Part shown: positions 1-8,050 of the stretch, one piece after another
Position numbering within the stretch: the stretch's first letter is position 1
Layout: each line of letters starts with the position of its first letter
Source of the DNA: CAVUAT01 sp963848045
GTDB lineage: Bacteria; Actinomycetota; Thermoleophilia; Solirubrobacterales; 70-9
Length of the DNA stretch: 64,000 nucleotides
NCBI GenBank assembly: GCA_963848045.1
Contig: CAWKCC010000005.1
Location: forward strand, 62,001 to 126,000
Direction of reading: 5' to 3'
Made by a program: the position numbers and the translations under genes
Notes under the pieces: model-generated
Seen by the model: the letters and a program-made list of their open reading frames with translations, nothing else
Databases searched by the model: none
Told to the model about the DNA's origin: nothing

Positions 1-606
<606 letters not shown>

Positions 607-668
607 CGGGGCGTCCTCGCCTGTCCGTGCCGTGAAACGTCTACTGCGGCAGGCCTCCGGAGCGGCTG

Positions 669-674
669 TAATCT
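669..674 (+). promoter_or_regulatory. Leaderless-type -10 box for the 682 gene
   Basis: TAATCT lies 7 nt before the ATG at 682. A -10 hexamer this close puts transcription start at or within a few bases of the start codon. There is no room for a Shine-Dalgarno sequence and no clear -35 box. Confidence 0.5.
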
Positions 675-681
675 CGTAGAG

Positions 682-1635
682 ATGATCTGGCGAGGCCAAA
701 GCGACCCCGAGGGTGCTCCCCGGCGCCAGGCTCCCGCCCCGGGCGAGGGAGCGACGGCCGGCGCCCGCGAGGAGCCGGGCGCGCTCGGCGGGGACGCCTC
801 GGTTGGCGCGCACGTCGAGTCGGTGCTCAACGCGGCGGAGCGCGCAGCGCACGACATCAGGAAGGACGCCCAGGAATGGGCGCAGCGCTACGTCGAGGAC
901 ACCCAGCGCAGGGCCGACCAGGTCGCCTCGGACCGCATCAACGAGATCTCCGCCCTGACCGACGATCTCGTCGCCCGGGCGCGCGCCGTCGCCCAGCAGT
1001 CGGACGAGCTGGTAGTGGCCCTCGGCGACGCGGGCCGCCGAGTGATCGACAGCGCCAAGGCGGAGGGGGCGATCCTCGAGACGGGCGAGCCGGCGGGGAC
1101 CCGGCCCGAGCCGCCCCCGGCGGCGAGCGACGCCGGAGCTCACGCCGAGGCGGCCCCTCCGCAGCCTTCCCCCGACCCGCTTGAGCCTCCCTACGAGCCG
1201 TCCGCCGAGGAACTCCCGCCCGAGCCCGCCCTCGAGTCGACGCTTCCCGACGAGCCGGAGCTTCCCGACGAGCCGGAGTTCCCGAACGAGCCGGAGCTTC
1301 TCGACGAGCCGGCGGCGCCCGGGCACACGCTTCTCGACGACGAGCTCGGACCGCTCGACGAGTCGGCGCTCGCCAGTGAGCCGGCCCCGCCCGAAACGAC
1401 CGAGGAGCCCACGACGCCTTCCGATGCGGCCGAGGGACCCGCGTCTCCGCCCGAGGCTGAGCCGCCAGCTACGCCCGTCTCCGACTCGGGCTCGGCTCCC
1501 GTTTCGGAAGGAGCCCGCCTGCTGGCCACCCAGATGGCCGTCGCCGGCAGCTCTCGCGAGGACGTGGCCCGCCGGCTCAGTGAGGAGTTCGGCATCGAGG
1601 ACTCGACCCCGATCCTCGACGAGATCGGCATCTGA
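682..1635 (+). CDS. Hypothetical protein: coiled-coil N-terminus, Pro/Glu-rich middle, short conserved-looking C-terminus
   Basis: This 317-residue protein has no recognised enzyme domain. Residues ~50-120 form a charged amphipathic helix (ERAAHDIRKDAQEWAQRYVED onwards), reminiscent of the coiled coils of DivIVA/Wag31-type or ATP-synthase-b-like proteins. Residues ~140-270 are acidic, proline-rich low complexity with a degenerate LPDEPE repeat near residues 188-212. The last ~40 residues return to normal composition and look like a small helical module (QMAVAGSSREDVARRLSEEF) of the kind that mediates binding. No signal peptide or TM segment is visible. It is transcribed alone or with the two zinc-ribbon paralogues that follow. 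A cell-pole or envelope-organising role is possible but is only an inference from composition. Start chosen because a -10-like TAATCT ends 7 nt before this ATG. Confidence 0.75.
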   Translation: MIWRGQSDPEGAPRRQAPAPGEGATAGAREEPGALGGDASVGAHVESVLNAAERAAHDIRKDAQEWAQRYVEDTQRRADQVASDRINEISALTDDLVARARAVAQQSDELVVALGDAGRRVIDSAKAEGAILETGEPAGTRPEPPPAASDAGAHAEAAPPQPSPDPLEPPYEPSAEELPPEPALESTLPDEPELPDEPEFPNEPELLDEPAAPGHTLLDDELGPLDESALASEPAPPETTEEPTTPSDAAEGPASPPEAEPPATPVSDSGSAPVSEGARLLATQMAVAGSSREDVARRLSEEFGIEDSTPILDEIGI

Positions 1636-1644
1636 CGCCCGCCC

Positions 1645-1650
1645 TACAGT
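1645..1650 (+). promoter_or_regulatory. Leaderless-type -10 box for the 1660 gene
   Basis: TACAGT lies 9 nt before the ATG at 1660, in the short gap after the previous stop codon. Confidence 0.45.
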
Positions 1651-1659
1651 TCGGGCGGC

Positions 1660-2646
1660 ATGCCGGCCACCGCACCCCTGAGGAGTGACGCCGGGAGGCG
1701 CGATGTCACCCGCTTCCTCGCGGCCCACGAGCACTGCGAGACCGGCTTCGAGGTCATGCGCGACTCGGGGCCCCGTGGCGGGCTCCGACTGCACTGCTCC
1801 GGCTGCGGTGAGAGCGTCTCCTACGCGGTCGGCGAGCTCGGTGGGGGCGCGGCGGCCGCTCGGGTCCCGCCGGCCCGCGCCCGCAGGGGCTCATCGGGCG
1901 GGGAGCTGGAGCGCTGGCTGCCCGCACCCGCGGCGCTGCCGTCCTGGGTCCCCAACGCCTACATCCTCGCCCTGATCGCAATCGGGCTTGCGATGGTCGC
2001 CTTCGGGCTGCTCAGCGCAAGCAGGGAGCCGGATGCCGTCGTGCTCGGAGGGGAGCAGCCGGCCAACCCCGCGCCGAGCTCCGCGGGAGCGCCCGCCCCG
2101 GGGGCCGGGAACGCCTCCGGTGAGAACTCGTCGGGCCCGGCCGCCGGAGGCTCCGGCACGGCGGCCAGGGCGGTGCCTGCCCCCGCGAAGGGCGGGCGGG
2201 CCGCGGGCTCGGACCGGGGCGGGGCCTCCGCTGGCGGGCTGGACAGGGTCGTCGTGTTCGGCCGGTTTTCGATCGGCGTCCCGGATGGCTGGTCGCGGGG
2301 ACTGAGCAGCGGGGCGATCGTGCTTCGCCCCCCCACCGGCGAGCAGGCCGAGCTGCGCGTCTTTCTCGAGCCCGGCGACGGCGGTCCCCGTCGCCTCGCA
2401 CGCGAGGCTGCCGGCTTTCTCAAGGCGGAGCACCGAGGCGCGAAGCTGAGCCGCGCGCGACCGGTCGAGATCGGGGGCGACCCGGCGGTCCTGATCGCAG
2501 CGAGCTACAAGGGCGGCCGAGAGCTCGCGGCCCTGCTCTCGGAGGCCGGCTACGAGTATCTGCTGTTGCGGCGGGTGGATGAAGGCGCGGGACGACGGGT
2601 CAGAACCCAGGCCGCTGCCGCGCTGAAGAGCTTTCGAGCGCTCTAG
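1660..2646 (+). CDS. Membrane-anchored protein with N-terminal Cys motif and C-terminal PsbP/Mog1-like domain (paralogue 1)
   Basis: The 328 residues divide into three parts. The first 60 hold a zinc-ribbon-like set: HEHC near residue 24 and then CSGCGES near residue 47. One TM helix follows at about residues 95-118 (YILALIAIGLAMVAFGLL). After a long Gly/Ala/Pro linker comes a ~120-residue extracytoplasmic domain beginning FGRFSIGVPDGW. Its FSIGVP..W start, its beta-rich pattern and the terminal AAALKSFRAL resemble the PsbP/Mog1/DUF1795 fold; that fold assignment is inference. The next gene is a clear paralogue with the same order of parts. A cytosolic metal knob joined through one TM helix to an external domain suggests sensing or envelope stress transduction, but no partner is visible. 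Confidence 0.8.
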   Translation: MPATAPLRSDAGRRDVTRFLAAHEHCETGFEVMRDSGPRGGLRLHCSGCGESVSYAVGELGGGAAAARVPPARARRGSSGGELERWLPAPAALPSWVPNAYILALIAIGLAMVAFGLLSASREPDAVVLGGEQPANPAPSSAGAPAPGAGNASGENSSGPAAGGSGTAARAVPAPAKGGRAAGSDRGGASAGGLDRVVVFGRFSIGVPDGWSRGLSSGAIVLRPPTGEQAELRVFLEPGDGGPRRLAREAAGFLKAEHRGAKLSRARPVEIGGDPAVLIAASYKGGRELAALLSEAGYEYLLLRRVDEGAGRRVRTQAAAALKSFRAL

Positions 2647-2709
2647 ACCATGCGTTGAGTCCAGGGCTCGGGCGGCCGATAGACCGGGGATCGCGCAAGT
2701 GAAAGGGGG

Positions 2710-2715
2710 TACGGT
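2710..2715 (+). promoter_or_regulatory. Leaderless-type -10 box for the 2723 gene
   Basis: TACGGT lies 7 nt before the ATG at 2723. The alternative GTG at 2720 would leave only 4 nt, so the box favours ATG 2723. Confidence 0.45.
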
Positions 2716-2722
2716 CTAGGTG

Positions 2723-3772
2723 ATGCCCATCGGGGAGCGTTTCCGGGGCGGCGGCACGCGCGGAATCGCGCGTTTCCTAGCCGACCACCAGCACTGCGAC
2801 GCCGGTTTCGACGTTCGCCGCGACGATCCGCATTCGAGCGGCAAGCTGCGCATCACCTGCGAGGGCTGCGGCGAGAGCATCGCCTACAACGCATCGCAGG
2901 CCGTCGAGTTCGCGGCAGCGGCGGTGATCCCGGAGCCGGTGGGAAACGGCGACACGCATATCGGGGCCGCGGCGGACTCCCACGATGATTCGGGTACGAG
3001 GGCTCAACCGCCCCCCGACGCTGACCTCGCGAGCTCCGATCGCGAGGCCGGGCCGGGTGACATCGCGCCGGAGCCTGCCGACGAGGGGACTCGCGAGGCG
3101 TTGAACTCGAGCGAGCCCTCGCAGGAGCCCTCACTCGGACCGCGCCGCCGCGTCCCGAGCTGGATCCCGATCGCGCTGATTGCCGCGCTGATCGGCGCCG
3201 GGCTGGGGATGATCGGGTTCGGCCTGTTGCGATCCGGCGACGAGGGGGCCTCCGGGACCGAGCAGGGGACCACCCAGGCCGACCAGGGTCAGGGCGAGAA
3301 TCCGCCCGCCGGCGCGGGCCCGAATCAGGCCGCGCCGGCGCCGGCGAACCCGTCGCTGGCCGCGCGCGCGCTCAGCCGGCGCAAGTTCGAGGGCTTCTCG
3401 ATCGGCGTCCCGGCCGGTTGGGATGCCTCCGCGACCAGCGCGGGCGCGACGCTCAAGCCCCCCGGTGACTCGGCCGAGGTCTCCGTCTTCGTGGGCCGCA
3501 GTGAGCGCTCGCCGCTCGAGTTCGCCCGGCTCTCGATTGGATTCCTCGCCGGCCGGCACCCCGGCGCCAGGCTGGGCGAGCCCAGGCCGGCGCGCTTCCA
3601 GGGCGAGCGGGCCGCGACCGTGAGCGTCCGCTTCGACGGCGGCAGGGAGACGGCGACCTTCCTCTCGGCCGGCGGGGTCGCCTTCGTGCTGATCAGGCGG
3701 GTCGACGACGATGCCTCGGCGCGCAGCGGCCGCAGGTCCGCGGCTTCCCTGCAGAGCTTCAGGTCCGCCTGA
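2723..3772 (+). CDS. Membrane-anchored protein with N-terminal Cys motif and C-terminal PsbP/Mog1-like domain (paralogue 2)
   Basis: This is a tandem paralogue of the preceding gene. It has HQHCDAGFDV then CEGCGESIAY in the first 60 residues, an acidic linker, one TM helix near residues 147-170 (WIPIALIAALIGAGLGMIGFGLL region), a second Gly/Gln/Pro linker, and a C-terminal domain starting FEGFSIGVPAGWD. The C-terminal domain keeps the same pattern to its end (AASLQSFRSA). The linkers differ strongly in sequence and length while both end domains are conserved, so the end domains are what is under selection. The stop codon lies in one arm of a palindrome shared with the convergent sortase gene. 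Function unknown. The ATG at 2723 was preferred to GTG 2720 from the upstream -10-like box. Confidence 0.8.
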   Translation: MPIGERFRGGGTRGIARFLADHQHCDAGFDVRRDDPHSSGKLRITCEGCGESIAYNASQAVEFAAAAVIPEPVGNGDTHIGAAADSHDDSGTRAQPPPDADLASSDREAGPGDIAPEPADEGTREALNSSEPSQEPSLGPRRRVPSWIPIALIAALIGAGLGMIGFGLLRSGDEGASGTEQGTTQADQGQGENPPAGAGPNQAAPAPANPSLAARALSRRKFEGFSIGVPAGWDASATSAGATLKPPGDSAEVSVFVGRSERSPLEFARLSIGFLAGRHPGARLGEPRPARFQGERAATVSVRFDGGRETATFLSAGGVAFVLIRRVDDDASARSGRRSAASLQSFRSA

Positions 3773-3795
3773 GCGCCGCCCCGGGCCCGCTCAGG
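3768..3795. terminator. Bidirectional terminator between convergent genes, containing both stop codons
   Basis: CCTGAGCG at 3768-3775 is perfectly complementary to CGCTCAGG at 3788-3795, with a 12-nt GC-rich loop. The TGA of the plus-strand gene (3770-3772) and the TGA of the minus-strand sortase (3793-3791) both lie inside the arms. There is no T-tract on either side, as is common for terminators in high-GC actinobacteria. Confidence 0.6.
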
Positions 3796-4480
3796 GGACC
3801 GGCCAGGAACCCTCGTCGGAGACGGCGAAGGTCTCGATCGACTCGAGCCTGGCGAACACCGCGTACCGCTTGGCGGCGCTGTAGAGCGGATGGCAGGCGG
3901 TCAGCACCAGGCGCTCGTAGCCGACCGGGAAGACGATCTGCACGTCGCTCGGGTCGACGATCTCGTGCTTCTCGACCACGTAGTTGAAGGTCCCGTACGG
4001 CAGCTCGACGCGCACCCCGTCTCCCTTGTCGATCTCGTTGATTCGACGGAACGGCGCCAGGTAGGTGGTTCGATGCCCCGCGATGCCGGTCGTGACACCG
4101 TTGCCCGGCAGCTTCGTCTGCGGGTAGCGGCCAGGGCCCTTGCGGAGCGTGGCCGTGTCCGTGCCGTTCATCAGCACCATGTCGAGGCCGATCTTCCCTA
4201 CCTTGAGGCGGCCGATCGGGTCGCCCTTGGAGATCTCCCGCTGGAAGCGCTCCGAGAGGGCCGCGGCGAGCTCGGATCCGGAGATGTCGCCGAGATCGGC
4301 AACCTCCGTCGAGAAGGTAGCCTCGAGCTCGGTGAGCTGGTTGTCCGCCTCGTCCTGCTTGTAGGTCCCATAGGCGGCGGATACCGGCTCCTGCCAGAGC
4401 AGGGTCATGGCGGCGTCGATCAGCACGACGATCCCAGCCGTGATCAGTGCGGTCGAGAGGATGCGCGCTGGGCGGTGCAC
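3791..4480 (-). CDS. Class E sortase
   Basis: This 229-residue protein has an N-terminal TM anchor (ILSTALITAGIVVLIDAAMTLLW) and a C-terminal sortase barrel. The catalytic triad is visible: His in GIAGHRTTYLAPFR, Cys in LVLTACHPLYSAAKR and Arg in the same SAAKR segment. The TACHPLYSA-KR arrangement is typical of class E sortases of high-GC actinobacteria, which join surface proteins carrying an LAxTG-like signal to the wall or cut pilins. No substrate with a sorting signal is evident in this window. GTG 4480 was chosen because any longer start would run through the divergent argG start region; a CAGAAT box lies 6 nt upstream. It is convergent with the 2723 gene. Confidence 0.9.
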   Translation of the reverse strand: MHRPARILSTALITAGIVVLIDAAMTLLWQEPVSAAYGTYKQDEADNQLTELEATFSTEVADLGDISGSELAAALSERFQREISKGDPIGRLKVGKIGLDMVLMNGTDTATLRKGPGRYPQTKLPGNGVTTGIAGHRTTYLAPFRRINEIDKGDGVRVELPYGTFNYVVEKHEIVDPSDVQIVFPVGYERLVLTACHPLYSAAKRYAVFARLESIETFAVSDEGSWPVP

Positions 4481-4554
4481 ACCCCCATTCTGCCAAGGGC
4501 GAGGCACCCCCAAGGGCACCCGTCCGGCGCTTGCTGGCAAACTCAGGCGCCACG

Positions 4555-5835
4555 ATGACACCGAGAGGATCCGAAAGCCCGCGCATCGCCTCATACCAGG
4601 CAGACCCCGAGCAGGTCGAGCGAGTGCTGCTTCTGTACTCCGGCGGCCTGGACACGAGCGTGATGCTGAAGTGGATCCAGGAGCTCTACGACGCCGAGAT
4701 CGTGACCCTTACGGTGGACCTCGGACAGCCTGGCGAGGACTACGACTTCGTGACCCGGAAGGCGCAGCAACTGGGGGCCGTCGAGACCGTCGTCTCCGAC
4801 GCCCGCGAGGAGTTCGCCCGGGACTACGTGCTGCCCGCGATCAAGGCAAACGCCCTCTACGGCGGCGGCTACCCGCTGTTCACGGCGCTGGCGCGCCCCC
4901 TGATCGCGAAGCTCGCCGTGCAGGTCGCCCGCGAGCATGGCTGCGACACGATCGCCCACGGCTGCACCGGCAAGGGGAACGACCAGGTGCGGATCGAGGC
5001 GACGATCGCGACGCTTGACCCTGAGCTCAAGGTGATCGCACCGGTTCGGGAATGGCAGATGGGCCGTGACGAGGAGATCGCCTATGCACGCGAGCACGAC
5101 ATCCCGCTCAAGGGCGGCACCGCGGTCTCGCCGTACTCGATCGACGACAACCTCTGGGGGCGCTCGTCGGAGGGCAAGGCGATCGAGGACCTCGACGCGC
5201 CCCCGCCCGATGACGTGTTCCAACTGGTCACAACTCCCCAGCAGGCGCCGGACGAGCCGCAATCGGTGCGCGTCGGCTTCGAGCGGGGCTGTCCGGTATC
5301 GCTCGATGGTGAGCCCCTGGGGCTGGTGGAGTTGATCGAGCGAGCCGCCGAGATCGGCGCCCGCCACGGGGTCGGCATCGTCGATCAGATTGAGGACCGC
5401 ATCGTCGGCCTCAAGGTGCGAGACCTCTACGAGGTCCCTGCCGCCGCGATCGTGCTCGCCGCCCATCGCGAGCTCGAACAGCTTGTCTGCACGATCCACC
5501 AGAACAACTTCAAGGGCGCGCTCGATACCCAGTGGGCCTATCTCTGCTACGCGGGTCTGTGGCTTGAGCCCCTGCGCGATGATCTCGACGCCTACATGAA
5601 CTCGGTCAACGAATTCGTCACCGGCGAGGTCACGCTGAAGCTCTATCGTGGCTCGGTGACGCCCGTGTCGCGGAGATCGCCCTACGCCCTCTATGACCGC
5701 TCGCTGGCTTCGTTCGGCGAGTCCGGCGGCGAGTTCTCACAGCACGCGAGCCCGGGCTTCATCGAGATCTTCACCCTGCAGAGCCGCATGGCCCGCCGCG
5801 TTCGCGGGGATGCGGGCAGCGAGGGGGGAGAGTGA
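4555..5835 (+). CDS. argG: Argininosuccinate synthase
   Basis: ArgG joins citrulline and aspartate with ATP to form argininosuccinate, the penultimate step of arginine synthesis, in the cytosol. The 426 residues open with the N-type ATP-pyrophosphatase P-loop LLLYSGGLDTS (residues 25-35). They continue with the family blocks AHGCTGKGNDQVR and SPYSIDDNLWGRSSEGK, and end with a helix rich in charged residues. The length fits the ~400-445 residues of type I ArgG. ATG 4555 starts just before the conserved domain; upstream in-frame codons overlap the divergent sortase promoter region. No other arg genes lie nearby, so arginine genes are scattered here. Confidence 0.97.
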   Translation: MTPRGSESPRIASYQADPEQVERVLLLYSGGLDTSVMLKWIQELYDAEIVTLTVDLGQPGEDYDFVTRKAQQLGAVETVVSDAREEFARDYVLPAIKANALYGGGYPLFTALARPLIAKLAVQVAREHGCDTIAHGCTGKGNDQVRIEATIATLDPELKVIAPVREWQMGRDEEIAYAREHDIPLKGGTAVSPYSIDDNLWGRSSEGKAIEDLDAPPPDDVFQLVTTPQQAPDEPQSVRVGFERGCPVSLDGEPLGLVELIERAAEIGARHGVGIVDQIEDRIVGLKVRDLYEVPAAAIVLAAHRELEQLVCTIHQNNFKGALDTQWAYLCYAGLWLEPLRDDLDAYMNSVNEFVTGEVTLKLYRGSVTPVSRRSPYALYDRSLASFGESGGEFSQHASPGFIEIFTLQSRMARRVRGDAGSEGGE

Positions 5836-5863
5836 GCACGCCAGCTACTCCGAGGAGCCGCAG

Positions 5864-6025
5864 ATGAGCATCGTCTACGAGATGATCGGACGCCTGGTCG
5901 TCGAGTTCGCCCGGCGCCGCTTCGCCCGCGAGATCCGCATCGCCGCGGTGGTCGGTGTCGGGGTCGCGGCGCTCGCCGCGATCGGCGCCTACGCCGCGAC
6001 GCGCCCGAGCGACGAGCAGGACTAG
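5864..6025 (+). CDS. Small single-pass membrane protein, 53 residues
   Basis: This short gene begins 28 bases after argG. The N-terminal ~25 residues form a basic amphipathic segment (MSIVYEMIGRLVVEFARRRFAREIR). One TM helix (IAAVVGVGVAALAAIGAYAA) and a short TRPSDEQD tail follow. A modest GAGGAGC-type ribosome site (gaggagccgcag) precedes the ATG. Codon use matches its neighbours and the product has a sensible topology, so it is probably real, although too small for family assignment. Co-transcription with argG is likely. Its role is unknown. Confidence 0.6.
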   Translation: MSIVYEMIGRLVVEFARRRFAREIRIAAVVGVGVAALAAIGAYAATRPSDEQD

Positions 6026-6086
6026 AGCGCGACCCGGGTACGGCTCGGGCCGCTGCCTGCGCCGGCGTTGCAGGATCCCTTGCACG

Positions 6087-6128
6087 GGCGGCCGCCCGGG
6101 CGAGCCGGCGGCCGCCCGGGTGCGAGCC
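6087..6128 (+). repeat. Two-copy tandem repeat, 20 and 22 nt units
   Basis: Unit 1 is 6087-6106 and unit 2 is 6107-6128. Both start GGCGGCCGCCCGGG and end CGAGCC; the second has two extra bases. Each unit is itself partly palindromic (GGCGGCCGCC), so the stretch can fold into strong hairpins and may terminate the argG transcript ahead of the riboswitch promoter. Confidence 0.6.
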
Positions 6129-6141
6129 TGCGAGCATTCGC

Positions 6142-6147
6142 TAACGT
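6142..6147 (+). promoter_or_regulatory. Candidate -10 box for the riboswitch-controlled transcript
   Basis: TAACGT lies about 18 bases before the first conserved riboswitch base. That spacing places transcription start just ahead of the aptamer. Confidence 0.4.
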
Positions 6148-6164
6148 TTCGGCACGCAGCAGAA

Positions 6165-6309
6165 GCCGAGTCCGGTCAGGCGGCAGCCTGATGCCGGAGC
6201 GGGGGACCCAGGGGCGGCCGCTCGAGGCCGCCAGGGGCGAATCGCAAGACGCGTAGCGCCACTCCTTCGGCGCGAGCCCGACAGCTAACCCCGCAGGCCC
6301 CGGAAGGAG
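6165..6309 (+). ncRNA. ydaO/yuaA-type cyclic-di-AMP riboswitch
   Basis: The 5' UTR carries the conserved blocks of the ydaO aptamer in order: GCCGAGTCCGG (6165-6175), CCGGAGCGGGGGACCCA, GGGGCGAATCGC, GCGTAG, ACTCCTTCGGCG, and near-perfect GAGCCCGACAGCTAACC followed by GCAGGC. The ribosome site GGAAGGAG (6302-6309) follows the closing stem directly. In this class c-di-AMP binding lowers expression (established for ydaO). The downstream gene encodes a wall hydrolase of the Rpf type, a standard target of this riboswitch in actinobacteria. Boundaries are approximate. Confidence 0.93.
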
Positions 6310-6319
6310 CTGGCAGCAG

Positions 6320-7306
6320 GTGCAACCCAAGTTCAAGATCAAGGTCTCCGTCGCGATCGCGCTGGGCGTGGCCGTCGCGGGCGTATCGATCGCCGCCGCG
6401 GAGAAGCCCGACCTCGAGGCGAAGATCGACTCGGCGCAGTCCGAGGCCTCGCTGATCAGCAGCCGAATATCCGCGCAGTCGGCGCGGATCGCCGAGCTGC
6501 AGCTGCGCGCCGCCGAGGCCGCGGCCCGTGAGCGGCAGCTTCTCGGCGAGCTGCGCGCGAGCACGGCCCGGTCCTCCGCGCTCAACGATGACCTGCTCGC
6601 CGCCGAGCGAGAGCTCGAGGCCGTGCGCCTGCGCTATCAGAGGGCCGTGCGGGTGCTCTCCGAGCGGCTCGTCGCCATCTACAAGGACTCCGAGCCCGAT
6701 GCGCTCACCGTGATCCTCGAGTCCGACGGTTACGAGGAGCTCTCGACCCGCGCCGAGTACCTGCAGGCGCTGACGGACTCCGATCAGCGCATCGCCGATC
6801 GCGTCTCGGTGCTGCACGACGAGGTCGGCGGCGCCTACCGGGAGATCGCCGGCCTGAAGAGCCAGATCGACGAGCAGGCGCGCGAGCTCGAGGCTTCCCG
6901 GGCCGAGATCGCCGCGGTTCGCGCCGGGGCCACGCAGCGAGCCGCGGAGATCGCGGTAGCCAAGGCCGGGGCGGAGGCCGCGCTGGGCGAGCTGCGCGAG
7001 CGCATCTCCGGCTGGGAGCTCGAGGTTCGCAAGCAGGCCGCCGAGCAGATCGGCGGCGACGCCGGCGACGCCTTCCTGGGCGGCCCCTACTCGATCCCCA
7101 CCTACATCGTGATCTGCGAGTCGGGCGGCAACTATCGCGCGCTCAACCCCTCGAGCGGCGCGGGAGGCGCCTACCAGATCCTCCCTTCGACCTGGCGCGC
7201 CTACGGCGGCCGGGGCCTGCCGCACCTCGCTTCCAAGGCCGAGCAAGACCGGATCGCCGCGATCATCTGGCGCGAAGCCGGCCCCGGCGCCTGGTCCTGC
7301 GCCTAG
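6320..7306 (+). CDS. Secreted Rpf-like transglycosylase with CwlO/PcsB-type coiled coil
   Basis: This is a peptidoglycan-cleaving enzyme, probably exported. Residues 1-28 form a signal-like segment (KFKIKVSVAIALGVAVAGVSIAAA). Residues ~30-240 are one long coiled coil, like the N-terminal part of CwlO/PcsB hydrolases that are activated by FtsEX. The C-terminal ~75 residues are a transglycosylase-like domain of the resuscitation-promoting-factor type: YIVICESGGNYRALNPSSGAGGAYQILPSTW contains the catalytic Glu after C and the Gly-Ala-Tyr-Gln-Ile block. GTG 6320 sits 10 bases after the GGAAGGAG ribosome site that closes the c-di-AMP riboswitch, which fixes the start. So this hydrolase is probably switched down when c-di-AMP is high. 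Joining a CwlO-like coil to an Rpf-like domain is less common than either alone. Confidence 0.9.
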   Translation: MQPKFKIKVSVAIALGVAVAGVSIAAAEKPDLEAKIDSAQSEASLISSRISAQSARIAELQLRAAEAAARERQLLGELRASTARSSALNDDLLAAERELEAVRLRYQRAVRVLSERLVAIYKDSEPDALTVILESDGYEELSTRAEYLQALTDSDQRIADRVSVLHDEVGGAYREIAGLKSQIDEQARELEASRAEIAAVRAGATQRAAEIAVAKAGAEAALGELRERISGWELEVRKQAAEQIGGDAGDAFLGGPYSIPTYIVICESGGNYRALNPSSGAGGAYQILPSTWRAYGGRGLPHLASKAEQDRIAAIIWREAGPGAWSCA

Positions 7307-7423
7307 CCTCCAGCGAGATCGCCTGGTGCTGCGCCCCGCGGGAAAGCGGGAACGCGACGGTGGGCAGATGAGGCGCCTCGGCTCCTGGAATTGGGCGCCA
7401 ACGAGACGAAGGGAGCATGACGG

Positions 7424-7936
7424 ATGAGCGCCAGCAAGGCCGGGTCAAGCGGCATCCGCGGCGAGGATGCCACCGCCAAGCGCGACGAGATCGTGGAGCT
7501 GTTGAAGCAGGCCTATTGGATGGAGATCGAGACCGTGATGAGCTACATCGCCAACTCGGTCAACCCCGACGGCGTGCGTGCGCAGGAGATCAGGGAGTCG
7601 CTGCAGCAGGACATCCAGGAGGAGCTCGGCCACGCCCAGCGCTTCGCCGAGCGAATCAAGCAGCTCTACGGGGTCGTGCCGGGATCCGAGGACTTCAAGG
7701 CCGCGCAGAGCTTCCTGCAGCCGCCCGAGCATCAGATCGATGTCGTCCACATCGTCCGCGGAGTGATCGAGGCCGAGACCGGCGCGATCGAGCATTACAA
7801 CAAGCTGATCGATCTCACCGACGGCGTCGACCACGTCACCCAGGACATGGTGATCACGATCCTCGCCGACGAGCAGGGCCACCGCCGGCTGTTCGAGGGA
7901 TTCATGCGCGAGTACGAGGCGGAGGGCCTGGCTTAG
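7424..7936 (+). CDS. Ferritin-like diiron protein (bacterioferritin/Dps-like)
   Basis: This 170-residue all-helical protein carries the two-fold ExxH pattern of the ferritin superfamily. Helix 1 has WMEIETVMSY, helix 2 EELGHAQRFAER, helix 3 EAETGAIEHYNK and helix 4 ADEQGHRRLFEGF. These supply the carboxylate and histidine ligands of a di-iron centre used for iron oxidation and storage or protection from peroxide. Whether it forms 12- or 24-mers cannot be decided. A GGGAGC ribosome site lies 7 bases before the ATG. It is convergent with the sixA-like gene. Confidence 0.88.
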   Translation: MSASKAGSSGIRGEDATAKRDEIVELLKQAYWMEIETVMSYIANSVNPDGVRAQEIRESLQQDIQEELGHAQRFAERIKQLYGVVPGSEDFKAAQSFLQPPEHQIDVVHIVRGVIEAETGAIEHYNKLIDLTDGVDHVTQDMVITILADEQGHRRLFEGFMREYEAEGLA

Positions 7937-8050
7937 CACCGGGGTGGAGCCCGGCAGCCCCGCGCCGCGCCGCAGACACGCGCCCCCTGATCCGAAGCGG
8001 AGCAGGCGAACCCGTGCGGCGGGAGCCCATCACCTCCGAGCGCTCCTGTT

